DNA of 64,000 nt from Hyperoplus lanceolatus (GCA_026929865.2 CM049408.1:26067501-26131500); one strand, 5' to 3'; positions 1 through 17,752 are shown, counted from the first letter of the stretch. The notes: a model not told the origin generated them from the sequence alone. A program made the numbers and translations.

Positions 1-43
1 TGTAGCTCTGTAATATTTATTTTTTATTTAACCTTTATTTAAA

Positions 44-285
44 TGGTGCTACGAGGAACTTTCAGTTTGTGTTCATTATTGCACCCCCTTTGGACAAAAG
101 CAGTAGTGTTTTACTAGCTGTTGTTCCTTGGTGAGCGTACCCTTGTGAAAGGCAATAAGAACAACTATATAATAAAAGCATTCTTTGCACTGATGGTCTC
201 GTTTGCTGTTAAGTGTAATTTATGATCATCAGAGGAAAAATTAGACTGTTTCGGAAACTATCGAAATTCCTTGTAGCACCTTTAA
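44..285 (-). repeat. MITE-like inverted-repeat element, family B, copy 1
   Basis: The left end carries GGTGCTACGAGGAACTTTCAG and the right end TTGTAGCACCTTTAA, which are near inverted complements. The internal GATCATCAGAGGAAAAAT block matches, in reverse, copies at 2671-2905 and 36145-36391. It lies downstream of the last visible cpxm1 exon, inside an intron. No coding capacity is seen. Confidence 0.7.
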
Positions 286-304
286 CCAGGATAGGTATGC
301 ACTA

Positions 305-4915
<4,611 letters not shown>

Positions 4916-5099
4916 CTTGCTTTTTTGTTTGCTCGTTGCTGCAGAGTGAGTGAACGGAGAAGAAAAAAAACTGTTCCCTCCGCCGGCCAGTTTATGTGGA
5001 GATGACAGAGCCAGCTAGAGCTCCATCCACATCCAACCTCCCCTCCCCTGCATAAATTCCAGGACAAAAGTCCCGCGAACGAATGTGTTTAAAAAAAAG

Positions 5100-7350
5100 T
5101 CTTGAATTGCATTTTTGCCATTTAAAGCTATAATATGTAACTTTTTTTCATATAAATGAATGTCAGATGCATTTGAGCAATCACCAAAGGAGTTGACACA
5201 AAGTTGATCAAGACTATCAGCTCCACAAAATCCTCTCTGAATTTCTCAGTATGGCAGCGTTTACAAACTGGTGTGTCTCCCCTCAGAAAAATCATGTTTC
5301 ATTGGGATATTTTTACTGCTAAGAAAAGACCTGTACGTACAGCAGAAGGTATACAATCCATGCAGTGTTGTTGTATTCTCAGAATTCCTCATAGTGGCAA
5401 CACAAGTTACGCACTATAGCTTTAAGTGTATTTTCACTTTAGCTTTCTGCTAAATCTTAATTACAATGCACTTTTAACTTTTGCACTTTTTCCATAATAA
5501 TTTTTTTGCTTTTACACTCATAAAATTGCCTTGCCTTGCCTCGCCTAAATAACAATATAACAACGACAGTAAATATATTGATGCATCTCTATCAAGTTAT
5601 ATCTTGGTTATATCTTATTGGACTGAATATACAAGCAAAGAGTTATTACAACCATAGGGCCCAGACTAAATGTAAGTGTCACTTACACACAGGGGACACA
5701 TCATCCAATTTGTTTGTCTGTACTTCCATCCAAACTACATATTATTGGGCTTGTCAGCGAACCGTCACATCTGTGTTGTGTTTAAGTTGCACTGTCATGA
5801 TCTTGACTCACTTGGCCCCTCAACATGTGGTAACATTAATAAAGCCGCAATGCAAGAAGGCATTAATATAAACAAGGAGTCACCGGCACCTTCTGAGCTG
5901 TGTATGAGCTGTTTACCAGATGGCCTGAATGCATTCATACACAAGCAGTCTATACAGTGAGGACATCTTTGTTTGTGTTTCCAGGTTTGACTGCAGCTTT
6001 AGTCTCTCTTGGAGCATTTCTAATGATCTTCTCTTTCGGCCCATAGTCTCCTGTACAACTCCAAAGCACCACCACAGAGTTTGTTGGACAGATTTTAACT
6101 GCTGCTCCAAACCACATTAAAGCTATTGAACATATGTTAAAATAGATTGTAAACATCTCATAATATTACATATTTTTAAGAAAACAAATTATTTTCAAAT
6201 GCCATTATAGCCCTGATAAACTAAACAAGGTACGATTAGAATTGTCTTAAGCTTAAGAATATTAATTAGTGGCTTTAAGACAATGATTCTTGTGTTGATT
6301 CAAATATAAACAGCTTCCTGTCTCTTTACAGAGACAAAAAATGAGATAAGCCATGCAACATATCTCCCACACAACCAGGAAATGTGTTTTTCTTTATTAG
6401 TCATCATTTCTGAGTGATTTCTACAATAAAAGTGTGTCTGCGTTGTGTAGTGAAATGCCACCATCTTAAAAAGAGACATTGATGATCGAAACTCTGTGAT
6501 CTATACTGCTTGTTCTGGGAATTTAACTTTATAGTGTCTTTGATTTTCAATCCGAAAGAACTTGTGAGGAGACAGCAGTTGTACAGTGCTTTGATGGACC
6601 AAGAAATCAGGAACATGCTGACAACAGATGGATGATGGTAGGATAGATGAATGCATATACACGGATACAACAAAGATACAAATATTCCACATGTCAAAAA
6701 AACTGTCTTAAATCCTTTTCAAATATCAGGGAATTTATAAGAAAATGGATACATGGATTTGGATTTTGTGTGAAAAAAATATTTGATCACAACATGACGC
6801 ATTGTCTTGTGGTTTAGGCGGTTTAAAGAAGGTTTCCTGTTAATAAATAACATATATTGTTACACTCTCCACAGACTTTTCTAACTGTGACCCACTGAAG
6901 CAAAAACTCAATTTGGATTTAATGTGGACATGGGCTGCGAGAAGTTTGAGTAGCCTATTATTTATTTTCAAATACCTCCTTTGAAGGTTATTGATAGATG
7001 GATAGACAAATAGATTGATACTTTATTCATCAATTAAGAACAATTAGAACCAAATATGTGAACATACCATAGATAGTATATAAAACATACCCAACATTTC
7101 AAACAAAAAAAGTAAAGGCAGGCCTAGACAAAAATTCTAAAAAGTATATATTTAATTTTATGTGATAGAAGCTTCTTTTTCCTTTGATCACTTTGTACTC
7201 CAAACACTGCAAGAGAAATATACAAATATGTTATACCCAACTGGGAAAAAAATATGGTTATTAAAAATTCTACTTTTAATTCAAATATCTAAATTTTTGT
7301 AGAGAAGTAATAGCGTAGTATCCTTAAACGTGGCTTTTATTTTGAAATCG
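5100..7350. other. Intergenic region between divergent cpxm1 and rnf145
   Basis: No coding potential is supported here. Open frames of 60-110 codons lack splice logic and family resemblance. The interval contains MITE copy A1 (5122-5425) and AT-rich unique sequence. The cpxm1 promoter should lie just right of 4915, where a GC-richer patch (4970-5060) is the only hint. Confidence 0.6.
5122..5425 (+). repeat. MITE-like element, family A, copy 1
   Basis: The left end is TTAAAGCTATAATATGTAAC and the right end AGTTACGCACTATAGCTTTAA, which are inverted complements with few mismatches. Internal landmarks shared with the other copies are AATGAATGTC, GAGTTGACACAAAGTTGATC, ATCAGCTCCACAAAA, TATGGCAGCGTTTACAAACTG and a homopurine AAGAAAA block. 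Other copies lie at 10547, 30373, about 48150, 49954 and 57821. Confidence 0.85.
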
Positions 7351-7628
7351 CGCATACCGTAGCCTGATTGGTCCATTCCGAAATGACGTGTCCACGGGAA
7401 ATGGCCACGCAAACGAACGGAATCATAACATTGCATTTAATGTCTCTTTCCACACCTTCGTATCGTTAATATTGAGCGTTTTACTTTCGCTTTTCTCACA
7501 TGGTGATTACCAGACTATCATTGGTGGTCGTGAGTTAGTGTAAAAGTTAACTATTATGCGTGTAGTGCTATGAAAATATGTTGCTGGTCGATGTGAAAGC
7601 TAGCAACAACCACAAGCAGCAGCAGCAG

Positions 7629-8067
<439 letters not shown>

Positions 8068-8131
8068 AAAGCAGTTAGCTCTCAGCATGTGACAGGCATA
8101 CATACACACATTCATCTTTTGATTTGCAAAG

Positions 8132-11100
8132 ATGCCTCGCCTGGAAGAGTTGGCCAACGTTGCGTTGAGGGTGCCGAGCATCCTGGTGCTGGACCTGCTG
8201 TATAAATGTGACATTGACGGACTGACCGAGCACCTCAGGGCCAAGAATGAAGACTTGCTGTTCAAATACAAATATGTCATCTGGAACATGTACTACCTTG
8301 GTGAGTGAGGGTGTGATTTAAAATGATGAAGTTCACAAAACAATATTTATAAAGTGTCACAAACATTACTTAGAAATAATATTAATCTTATGTGTCCAAA
8401 AAATTAGCAAGAGGAAGTCCAAGCTTATTAAGTCCCACTCAATTCAACTGAGTATAATTATCTATACACACTTAGCAGTTATATAAACACCCATTTTTCA
8501 TATTCTATTCATACCAATTATCTACACTTGAGTTTTTTTTTTTATCAAGTGTAATTATTTAATGTTTATTATCTGTGATAATATCTAAGTTCCTCCCATC
8601 CCTAACTACAATCTTCACACTTGACTTCTTAAAACACACAAAACACATTCAACATTTTCATTTCTCCCTCAGGTCATGTGGTAAACGTGGTGGTGTTGGT
8701 TCTGCCGTTGAGACACATAGTGACGCTCTACCTCCACATCCTCGCTGCCCTTCTCCTCTACATGGGGCATCAGATTTCAAAGTGAGATGCTATTCTACAA
8801 ATACTACTACTGTAACTATAACAACCGCTACAACTGCGAATAGACTTATTGATTTATTGTTTCGGATCAGTTTTCTCTCCTTGCAAAGCTTGCTGCTCCC
8901 TCCCTCTTTATGTATCCAGTTTTCTTCTGCCTGATATTTGATTTTCAGGAGACATAGCAAGGTATTATGTGTTAAGGTCACATGATATACAGTAGATCAG
9001 GAAATTATTGTTTACTGCTCAATCTCTGTCTCATATATATTGTAACGTGAGAACAACTAGTGGTTGTCTTAAAAAGACTATAAAAAAAGTCCAAATTTGT
9101 CCTATTTGGACAAGATATTAAGTTCCTTTTTTAGATGTTTGTGCATTTTCTCATTTATTGCTCAGTTAATAAATATGATTCCCCAAGATAATTGAGCATT
9201 TATTTGTGATTTTACTTGAATATATTTCATAATAAATCTTGTTGTTTCCTACATATACCACACTACAGCCAAAGATAACTCCTCAGGCAGTTGCGTGGTT
9301 GCCAAAAAGAAAACTGTAAATATTTTAAATACATTTCTTTCCTATTCATTTTTACAGGGACTACGTTCGCGATGAGCTGCATTACGGTTATGAAGGAGCA
9401 GTCTACCTCGATTCTCTGGCCTTCAATAGATTTGTGTCTGCGATGACTAGTGAGTGCACAAACCAAACTTACATGGAGGAAAAAAAATGTCTAGTTAATA
9501 AGCAGCCATTTTACAGTTGTGTTGATGTTGTCTTCTCTCCAGGTCAGATAATCCTGAGTACGTTGTGTGCCTTCCTGATGAAGACCAGGAAGGTGTGGCT
9601 GTTCTCTGCTCACATGCTCCCCCTGCTGGCCAGACTGTGCGCTGCGCCTCACGCCACACTGTTGACCGTCAACACGTTCTCCATGGGACTGACGGGAGCG
9701 GGGATCGCTGTCTTCATCCTCTCAAATCTCTTTCTGCCATATCGCCTCCTAAGGGCGGCCTATTCAGAGCTGCTGCAGCTGGAGGTGCTCTCTCATTCTG
9801 AAATTTCCTTCATTTTAATAATTTGACATCCTGTTTTTGTCTGAGAATGATGTGGATGCTTCTTTATGCAAGATAAGTGTTTCCTAGTTTAATAAGAACA
9901 ACTTTGGTCAACAAGGTTATTTTACAATGACCAACAAAAAAAAATGTCGGAAATAATCTAAATCCAGGCACTGGTTTCAAAAATATAAAAAGGCATTCAA
10001 TTCATTGGGCAACATACATGAAACTTCCTGAAGAAGACTCAAGCTGACACTTGTTGGTGTACTTATTGCCAATTTAATTAAAGACATTTAAATTTTGTAA
10101 ACAACCTTGGGTGCCTGGATTTAATGATTAATCCTGTGTTTTAGCACATAGGATTTTTATATTAATTTCTAACACGAACATCAACTACAATTTCTCAGGC
10201 AAACACGATAGAAATGTCCTGCGTGCTCCCACTTGTCTGCCTCTTCGTTCTGCTTGTCTGTGATGGTTTTTGTTCCCTATGTATCCTAATATGTTGACCC
10301 TCCTTACCCCATGCCTGGCCCTCTGTCCCCCAGGTGATTGAGCTGTACAGACTGCTGGCGGTGGGCATCTCTCTGTGGAACCAGTTTGCCGTCCCGGTTC
10401 TCTTCAGTGTTTTCTGGTTCGTTCTGTTCGTGGTGCAGCTGTGTACGGACGTCATGTCTGCCAACACCTCGGCCGGCTATCAGGGAATACTGTTCTTCCT
10501 GCTCACCAGGTGTGATGTCACGATGTGGATTTTTATTATTATCTATTTAAAGCTGTAGTGCATAACTTTTTCGTATAAATGAATGTCCGTTACATTCAAG
10601 CCATCGCCAAACAAGTTGACACAAAATTGATTAAGCCTATCAGCTCCACAAAACTCTCCCTGTATTTCTCAGTATGGCAGCATTTAAAAACCGGTGTCGA
10701 CCCCAACAAGCTCCCAAGAAATGTTTCAGTTGTTTATTCTACTGCTAAGAAAAACTTGGACGTACAGCAGAAAGAATACAATCTATGAGCGATCACCGAA
10801 GTCTTACCTCATGTAGATGCGACGACAGTGTTGTTGTAATTACTCAGAATTCCTCATCATGAGGGCAAATTAAGTTACGCACTGTGGCTTTAATGTAATT
10901 TACACACATTGTATTTTGTTTAACAATTGTTTTCAATTGTTTCATTTCTGGAACCCGACAGTGTCTCTGAATGCTGTGGCACGCCGTACTCTCTCCTGGG
11001 TCTGACCTTCGTGGTGTCGTATCTGGCTCTCGGGCTGCTCAACCTCTGCAAGTTCTACATTGGGGGTTACGCAGCCGTGCAGAATGAGAACGTCATGCAC

Positions 11101-14100
11101 AGGTGAGGCCTAGACTACAGTGAATCCCTGATACAAAAACACAATTCATTTTGTATCATTCTCAATCCAATTTCCACATACGCAATTAGCTTTATTGACA
11201 AATACTGCAAACTGGATGAATCACATACCTTAAATAAATCGTTTTTACTATCAAAAATATTAATGTGACTGAGATATTTTGATGCAACAAACATAGGTAA
11301 GAGATGGCGAACTTGTTACCAGCATTTACAGAGCAAGGTCTTTTTATTGCCACTGGAGGGCGCACAAGTCACATAGTGGAAGCAAATATTACAGGTTATT
11401 TCAAAGAACAATTTTATTGTGACTGCTCGGGGATTCTAGAAGGTTATCCCATCCCTTTATACATTTCATAAACACGTTTTACAATTCATCACGGTTATTA
11501 AACTTATCTGGCCTTGTGGCAACGATAAAAAATGATTGTCACTGTTGCAGATATTCAGGAGGTCCTTATGGGAAACTGTTGAAGTCTAAATTGGATAGAT
11601 GTCGAGAACTAGCATGTATACTGAAACACTTAAACAATGCATCTGGTTCGTCCAATGCAATTATAATGTCCATGTAAAAAAAAACATTTACTAACTTAAG
11701 TCAAAGTGCAGTTGCTTCTGTTATGACCTGACTTCCATTTTGTTTTCCTTTTTAGAGGCGTAACGGAGGGTGTGACGCTGCTCCTGCTGGCTCTCCAGAC
11801 GGGCCTGTTGGACATGCAGGCCCTGCAGCGCACCTTCCTCCTCAGCATCATCCTCTTCATCGTGGTGACTTCCACCCTGCAGTCAATGATCGAAATAACA
11901 GATCCAGTTATTCTGGCCCTCGGTGCATCACGCAACAGGTAACGGCAGCGCTTGTTTCTGTGATATGAGTTTAAAAGTTATATTAAGGTACTTAAAGCAC
12001 AGACTTGGTAGAAATTGAATATCATTTTCATAAGTATGTTTTTCTTAGTGTATAATCGCTCATTACTTTAAATTTGTGGAAAGACTTGAGGCAGTGGTGG
12101 ATGATGTCATCTTGAGTAACTAGCGTCTTGCCCTTGAAGGCCACAGTAGCTTCTGTAAATTCTCAAAATATGAGGGTTTACGCGCCCCACACACATCCTG
12201 CGTCTACCTCTGGAGCGCGTCACCTTACCTTACTGCTGCCTCTCTCGGACTTTTCTCGGACACACATGCAACGTCTGCTGCAGCGCTGCTTCTAAAAGCC
12301 CTATCTTTCTACATAGAGTTTTCATAGATAATTCCCATTAAAAATTAAGTTATTTCATGTCATCTATGATGCATATGATTTATATTGAGTCTGGACAGTA
12401 ATCCGTGCGCCCCATTGCCATTTTTTTTCTTTTTTTTTTGCCATGTTTTCGCTTGTTGGAAGTTTTATTTTGAAGGGGACACACCAGGAAATGGTGAAAC
12501 TACAGCGAAAGCTGCCAGTATGAAGTTAATATGACTCTCAGCAGAGTATTTCAAAAATCACTTTACTGATTTATACGGGAGAGAGAGAGGGGGGGGGTGT
12601 GGTCGGGGAAGAAGAAGGCCGTAGACACAGAGAGCAACGGAAAACTGTTGCGCTCATCATGATCTTTTTTATTTCTTCACTATATTGGTGTCATTTATCC
12701 AAAAATGAAATGCCAGAACTAATTGAAAATTAGGTTTTAAATCCCTCGGATTTTGATTGCACGATTAAATCGTGAATTAAAGGGATTATTCGCGTATACG
12801 ACTGATGGATGTTTTATTTTGAAATAAACACACCGGGTAAACGTGTAACTAGAGTGAATGCTGTTGGTATGACTGTCAGCAGAGTATTTCTCTATCAGTT
12901 AAAGCACAGAGACGCGAGAGAGACGCGCTGCTCTCAGAAAAAAAATAGGCGAGCCTCCTGAGGTGAAGGGGAGCGTCACTGCAGACGTGCCTCCGACGCG
13001 CATCAGCAGTGCGTCTGAGGTTGGATGTGTGCTCGCTCTACGTTGATTTCACAGTCTGTGACAAAAAGTCAGACGCAGACGCGAGGTAGACGCGCAGTAG
13101 AGGTAGGATGTGTGTGGGGCGCGTTAGCCAGTGTTGCAATCTGGAATCTTACCACTGGATGACACCAAAATACTCCTATATTACACACTGCACCTTCAAG
13201 AAAAATGTGTTGGGGCCTATCCGAAAAGTCCAATCTCCTAACCTATAAGCCTCCTTTCCTATACCTTAACCCCTAAACGTCATCGGGGTTAAGGAGAGAT
13301 GAAAGGTGCTTCCTATCGAACATAGGAAAGGACAGCACTGTTTCAAATGAATTCGACTCCACTTTTCCTAACCGACGTCATTGCGCGACGGCGAGTATTG
13401 CTGACTTGAGTCACTAGCGTGAAACTACACTATTCTCCGAAAATTGACTACAACAAGCGCTCGTTTGATCCATGCATTCTTTTCATATTGATTTTAATCA
13501 GGTGGTCGCCAACAGAGTGAGAATCACTCCCATATATCCCAATTCACATGTGGAATAAAAAGAGGCTACACTTATGTTGATGTTGAAATGAACTGCCCCC
13601 AGTAACTTCATTAAATGTGAAGTTGGTATTTTATTTTCTTATGGTGTAAATTATGTGCTACGAAAATAACTATTATGATGTTGGTCTTTTATGGGTTCTT
13701 TATTATCTTAATGGGGGAGGGGAGGGGGAATTTTGTTTTAGCCGAGTTAAATCTTCCTCTCTTCTCTTCTCCTCTCTTCTGTTTTACCTCTCGTTCGTAT
13801 TCGTGTAGAGTCGGTAAACTCCGGCGGTGGCCTGTTGCTTTAAATCTTGCCGCCGTAAAGGATTATGGGATACCACTATCTCCTTTCCTTTCGCATAGGT
13901 TGGTCCGGAGTAACCTATGCTAAAGGAGGGTTAAAGGATGAATCGAGGCTCCTTTCCTAAGCATTTTGAGAATTCGGATCACCTATCCGCCGAGTACTTC
14001 CGGTTCATCTCGATAGGAAAGGACATTTCCTATGCAAAAAATACTTTTCGGATAGGCCCCTGGTGCTTTTGCTTCACTCTCTTCATTTCTGTTCCCTCTG

Positions 14101-17100
14101 TTGCTTCCAGGAGTATGTGGAAACACTTCCGCGGCCTCAGCATGTGTCTGCTGCTGCTGGTTTTCCCCGTGTACATGGCGTATAAAATCTCCCAGTTCTT
14201 TCACATGGACTTCTGGCTCCTTATACTGGTGTCTAGCTGCATGCTGACTTCCCTTCAGGTAGGATGAGTAACTTTATACGTCTTTTCTTGTGAAATATTG
14301 AAGAAATGGAGCTAGATATCTGTTTTGACTCGTGTATAGCAGAATAAAATCCCATACAATTCAAAGTAGTTTCCATTACAGAAAGTAAAATAACTAATAC
14401 ACCAGGAAGTGCATTTTATTATTCACTTGCTTTATGTTTTGAATCACTGAAGTTGAATTTCTAAAGTCATATTCAGGGCTGTCATGGTACTGTTAGACTT
14501 TTTTGAAATGAAGAATTATCAAGAATGACTTTGGCGCCGCCCAGTGGTCAAATCAAGGAAGACACTTGTGGTAGACGCAATGAACCCCTCACAAAAAATC
14601 CCCTTATGCTATTATAATAAAATACAATTTGTAACATGTAGCACCTGTAAAGTAAATCTAAATAACTTTCTATTTCCATTTTAATATTATAATTGAGAAT
14701 GTCTACTGTTCCTCCAGGTCACAGGCACAATGCTGATCTACTCCCTCTTCATGGTGGAGTTGTTCCGCAGTGACCCGATAGAGAGCCTGGATGAAGTCAT
14801 CTACTGGGTGAATGCAGTGAGCAGGGTGCTGGAGTTTGTGGTGGCGCTGTGCGTGGTGGCTTACGGGACGTGGGAGTCACTGTTTGGGGAGTGGAGCTGG
14901 ATGGGCGCCTCCGTCATCATCATTCACTCTTATTTCAACGTCTGGCTGCGAGCTCAGTCGGGCTGGAAGAGCTTCCTACTCAGACAGGAAGCGGCCAAGA
15001 AGATCAACTCGCTGCCGAGGGCAACGGAGACACAGCTGCAGCAACACAATGACGTCTGCTCCATCTGCTTCCAGGTCAGTCCCACTGTGACTCTAATGTC
15101 AAGGGCTAAATCCCCCTTTAAAGGTGGAGACAGTCATTCTGGAGAACGCTTGTTGTCAAAGTCAGTTTGTGTTACAATCAGTGAATATCTCCTCACCATC
15201 CGCTACCTGCCCGTGATATGCGTGTGCCCTGAATAAAAATCCAGTGTTAACACACAGCCTAGGCTCTGTAAGCGGGTATGTTGCAAGCCATGGTGGGCCC
15301 CATTTGTTTGTATACACTTTATTTACATAGGCCTTTCAGTTTACAAAGTAGGTAAAATACTGTTTTAAGGTATTTTACTTTTAAAATGTTTGAGACAATG
15401 AAAAGAGTTACAAAATATATCAGCAAGGCTATATTTACCATACATAAATCTATTGCTGTAGTTGACTCCTACAACACATACTAAAGTGTTCAGTTTAATT
15501 TAATACTTTTCCCAACTACATTTGAACAGATTGTACTTGGATTCAAATTGACATGGTTGTCTTTGTGACACGTATACGTTTTGCTTTTGTCTACCTGTGA
15601 TTGGCGAAGGATTTGGTTGGACCGGAAACTAGTTTTTATACCAATAGGAAAGTCAAGACTGTGTATACGCCATCCACCGCGCTGTATACACTGTGTATTA
15701 TAATCATAACAATCTAAGGCCCTTACAAGGCATGTTGTTCCTGTTTTTCCAGTTGAGCTCCACCTCTCCTCGCGCTGTTCAGACCTTTGGACCACAGCCA
15801 TGTGTTTTTGTTTTTCGTTAACCAGTTTCGGTTTTAGATTTGTACTTCACATTGATTTCTTGTTTGCCTTTTTAAGAAGGAACTACAGAAACAATCTTGA
15901 TAATATAACAGAAAAGTTGCAGAGAATATGTTTGTCTGGCCATTTGGTCGTTTAATAGCTTTTCAATGTGCCCAAGAAAAGATAAGATATGATTAATCCT
16001 TAAAGGGAAATTCACATGTTAAAGCAGATAAGTTGAAAGGTAAGAAAACGGAAATAGATAAATTATTATTTATTTATGGCTTGCTTTTTATGGCTCTCAA
16101 GGTCACCTAAATGCGTAATAGTTATAATATTCTAAATATGTTTAATAGTATTACAGATATGTTATTATTTCTTACACTACTGCATTGAGCCAAATACTGC
16201 TCTATTGTATTATTTTCAAGTCAAATATGTCTCTCCCCACAGGAAATGAGCGCTGCAGTGATCACGTACTGCGGACATTTCTTCCACGGAAACTGCCTCC
16301 GCAAGTGGCTGTACGTGCAGGAGACTTGCCCCATGTGCCACCAGAAGGTCCGGCCCGATCCGTCCAATCAAAGCCAGACTTCGGCCGATGATACGGGGGC
16401 AGCTCCAGAACAGAGAGACACAGGGCCGGAACCACATCAGAATCCAAATCCACATCCAAATCCAGTCGCACAAGAGGGGGATTTGAACCAGGAAAATGGC
16501 GTGTCGTCCAGAGAGACACAGAATGAAGTTTTAACTCCGGAACCCACCGAGCAGACGGAAAGCTTTGAGGATGGAGATGGTTGGAGAGAAGATACAGAGA
16601 GACCGGATGAACCTAACAGTCACGGGGAAAATGTCCAAGGTTTTCGATTTAGTTCCAGTGGAGATTTTGTTGGATTTGTCGGCTCGGCGGCATCAAGCTG
16701 TTCTTCGGAAGGCATTTCTAGTTCGCAAGGGCTTCTGGGTAAAACCTCTCCTCTTAACCCTAACCACATGCATAACCAAGGTGAGGAGAGTGGCAAGGAC
16801 TTGTCACTATTAACCACTCCTAATGCTGTGAATGAGAACACAGTAGAGTGTGAATCGGACTCTGAAGGAGCAGAATTTGAAGGTACTCTTTGTCCTACTT
16901 TGACACAAAATGGCGTCAACAGCTGCGAAGGGAATTCTGAATCATGGAACAGCTTTGATTCACCACAATCAAATAATGTGGAGTCAGAACTTGAGGTCGG
17001 CTCCAGTATGAACTTTTCTGATCGCCGTGCAACCATAGAATCATGTCATGGAAACTCAGAACTCTTAGAAGGTGCCGGCAATTCTCAAAGTCATAACAGT

Positions 17101-17130
17101 AACGGTACAGAATGGGACCAGGCGAATTAA
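8132..17130 (+). CDS. rnf145: RING finger protein 145, ER membrane E3 ubiquitin ligase
   Basis: Ten coding exons close in frame: 8132-8300, 8673-8781, 9358-9449, 9543-9784, 10334-10509, 10962-11102, 11756-11938, 14111-14258, 14718-15074 and 16243-17130 (834 aa). The protein begins MPRLEELANVALRVPSILVL. The TRC8-like membrane region has many hydrophobic segments with family landmarks such as KTRKVWLFSAHMLPLLARLC, ECCGTPYSLLGL, EGVTLLLLALQTGL and QFFHMDFWLLIL. A C3H2C3 RING-H2 spans the last junction: C534, C537, C549, H551, H554, C557, C568, C571, with KWLYVQETCPMC. RNF145 is known to act in sterol homeostasis with INSIG, HMGCR and SCAP as partners or substrates. The membrane motif recalled as YLYF in mammals reads YLHI here (76-79). 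The acidic, Ser-rich tail after the RING (572-834) is longer than in human RNF145 (663 aa in total as I recall). RNF139 is the alternative, but the membrane part matches RNF145. Confidence 0.93.
9959..10123. repeat. Short inverted-repeat element (about 165 bp)
   Basis: TAAATCCAGGCAC at the left end is the exact inverted complement of GTGCCTGGATTTA at the right end (10111-10123). It lies in the rnf145 intron between exons 4 and 5 and has no coding potential. Confidence 0.6.
10547..10893 (+). repeat. MITE-like element, family A, copy 2
   Basis: It begins TTAAAGCTGTAGTGCATAAC and ends GTTACGCACTGTGGCTTTAA. It starts 37 bp after the donor of rnf145 exon 5 (10509) and shares the family's internal blocks. 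Confidence 0.85.
11992..13199. repeat. MITE-like element interrupted by a second transposon
   Basis: The left part (11992-12180) begins TTAAAGCACAGACTTGGTAG and contains GAATATCATTTTCATAAGTATG. The right part (13124-13199) contains AGTGTTGCAATCTGGAATCTTACCACTGGATG and ends TTACACACTGCACCTTCAA. Read as one inverted-repeat element it is about 265 bp, split by the 943-bp element at 12181-13123. The two halves match my memory of a widespread fish repeat whose ends read TTAAAGG(T/C)NCAGTGTGTA. Confidence 0.55.
12181..13123. mobile_element. Nonautonomous DNA transposon with TTA target duplication (Harbinger-like)
   Basis: The terminal inverted repeats are CGCGCCCCACACACATCC at 12181-12198 and its exact complement at 13106-13123. 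Both ends are flanked by TTA (12178-12180 and 13124-13126). A 3-bp TTA duplication is typical of PIF/Harbinger elements, so superfamily membership is inferred from that alone. No transposase frame is present. It sits in the rnf145 intron between exons 7 and 8. Confidence 0.65.
13212..14060. mobile_element. Nonautonomous DNA transposon with perfect 18-bp terminal repeats
   Basis: GGGGCCTATCCGAAAAGT at 13212-13229 is perfectly inverted at 14043-14060. The element is 849 bp. Its ends contain repeated TCCTTTCCTAT and ATAGGAAAGGA blocks in both orientations and an internal 10-bp inverted pair (CCTTAACCCC / GGGGTTAAGG). Open frames inside (13675-13923, 13938 onward) have no recognisable product. 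No clear target duplication is seen. It ends 50 bp before rnf145 exon 8. Confidence 0.7.
15117..15346 (+). repeat. MITE-like element, family C, copy 1 (5' part)
   Basis: It matches the left two-thirds of the elements at 46614 and 60429: TTAAAGGTGGAGACAG, GGAGAACGCTTGTTGTCAAA, ATCTCCTCACCATCCGCTACCTG and CACAGCCTAGGCTCTGTAA. The right terminal repeat is not found, so this copy is truncated. It begins 43 bp after the donor of rnf145 exon 9. Confidence 0.65.
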
Positions 17131-17746
17131 GAGAGGCTGACAATGTCTAAAATGCTTTTTACTCTCGCACAAGCACACAGACAACAGTGACTGACGGCCG
17201 TGCATCGGTGCCTTGAAAGGTGAAAAAAAGGGTGACCCTCCATACTGGAGAATTACACACAATTTGCCTTCTCTATTATGAACCAATAGAAAAATAATAA
17301 TTGTATCTTTTATAAGAAAGTGTAATGAATGTGCTTTAGTTGAGCAAATCACACACACCGGAAACTAAATTATGCTTGGTTTAAATGACCCCCTTATTGT
17401 ACAACTGTAAAAAAAAAATAAAAAATAAAATTCATAGATATTATGTGTAATTAAAAGCAATTATACCCTTTGTGACAATATTTACCAAATTCTAAAAGGT
17501 GGCAAAGATGTAAATATGTTTACTTAGAGAAATTAAATTGCATTTTGATTTATTTAATTTTAATTTTTTTTTCCAGCGTCCTGGTAGTCTTCATGTAAAG
17601 CATTTTTGTGTGAATGCAAAAGGAAAATCTTCAGAAGTCCTCTTTGTTAATCCTTAGTCAGCCTTGTTTACTGCGACGGTTCTCTGTCTCCCAGTATTAC
17701 ACATGTATGGTACTTTTTTTTTCACACTGTAGTTTCTATATGAATT

Positions 17747-17752
17747 AATAAA
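17747..17752 (+). terminator. rnf145 polyadenylation signal candidate
   Basis: AATAAA lies 617 bp after the rnf145 stop and is followed by GT-rich sequence. A-rich AATAAA-like clusters at about 17412-17430 are earlier alternatives. Confidence 0.45.

Noticed and set aside
16620-17036. 138-codon minus-strand frame
   Set aside because: It is the antisense shadow of the long last exon of rnf145.
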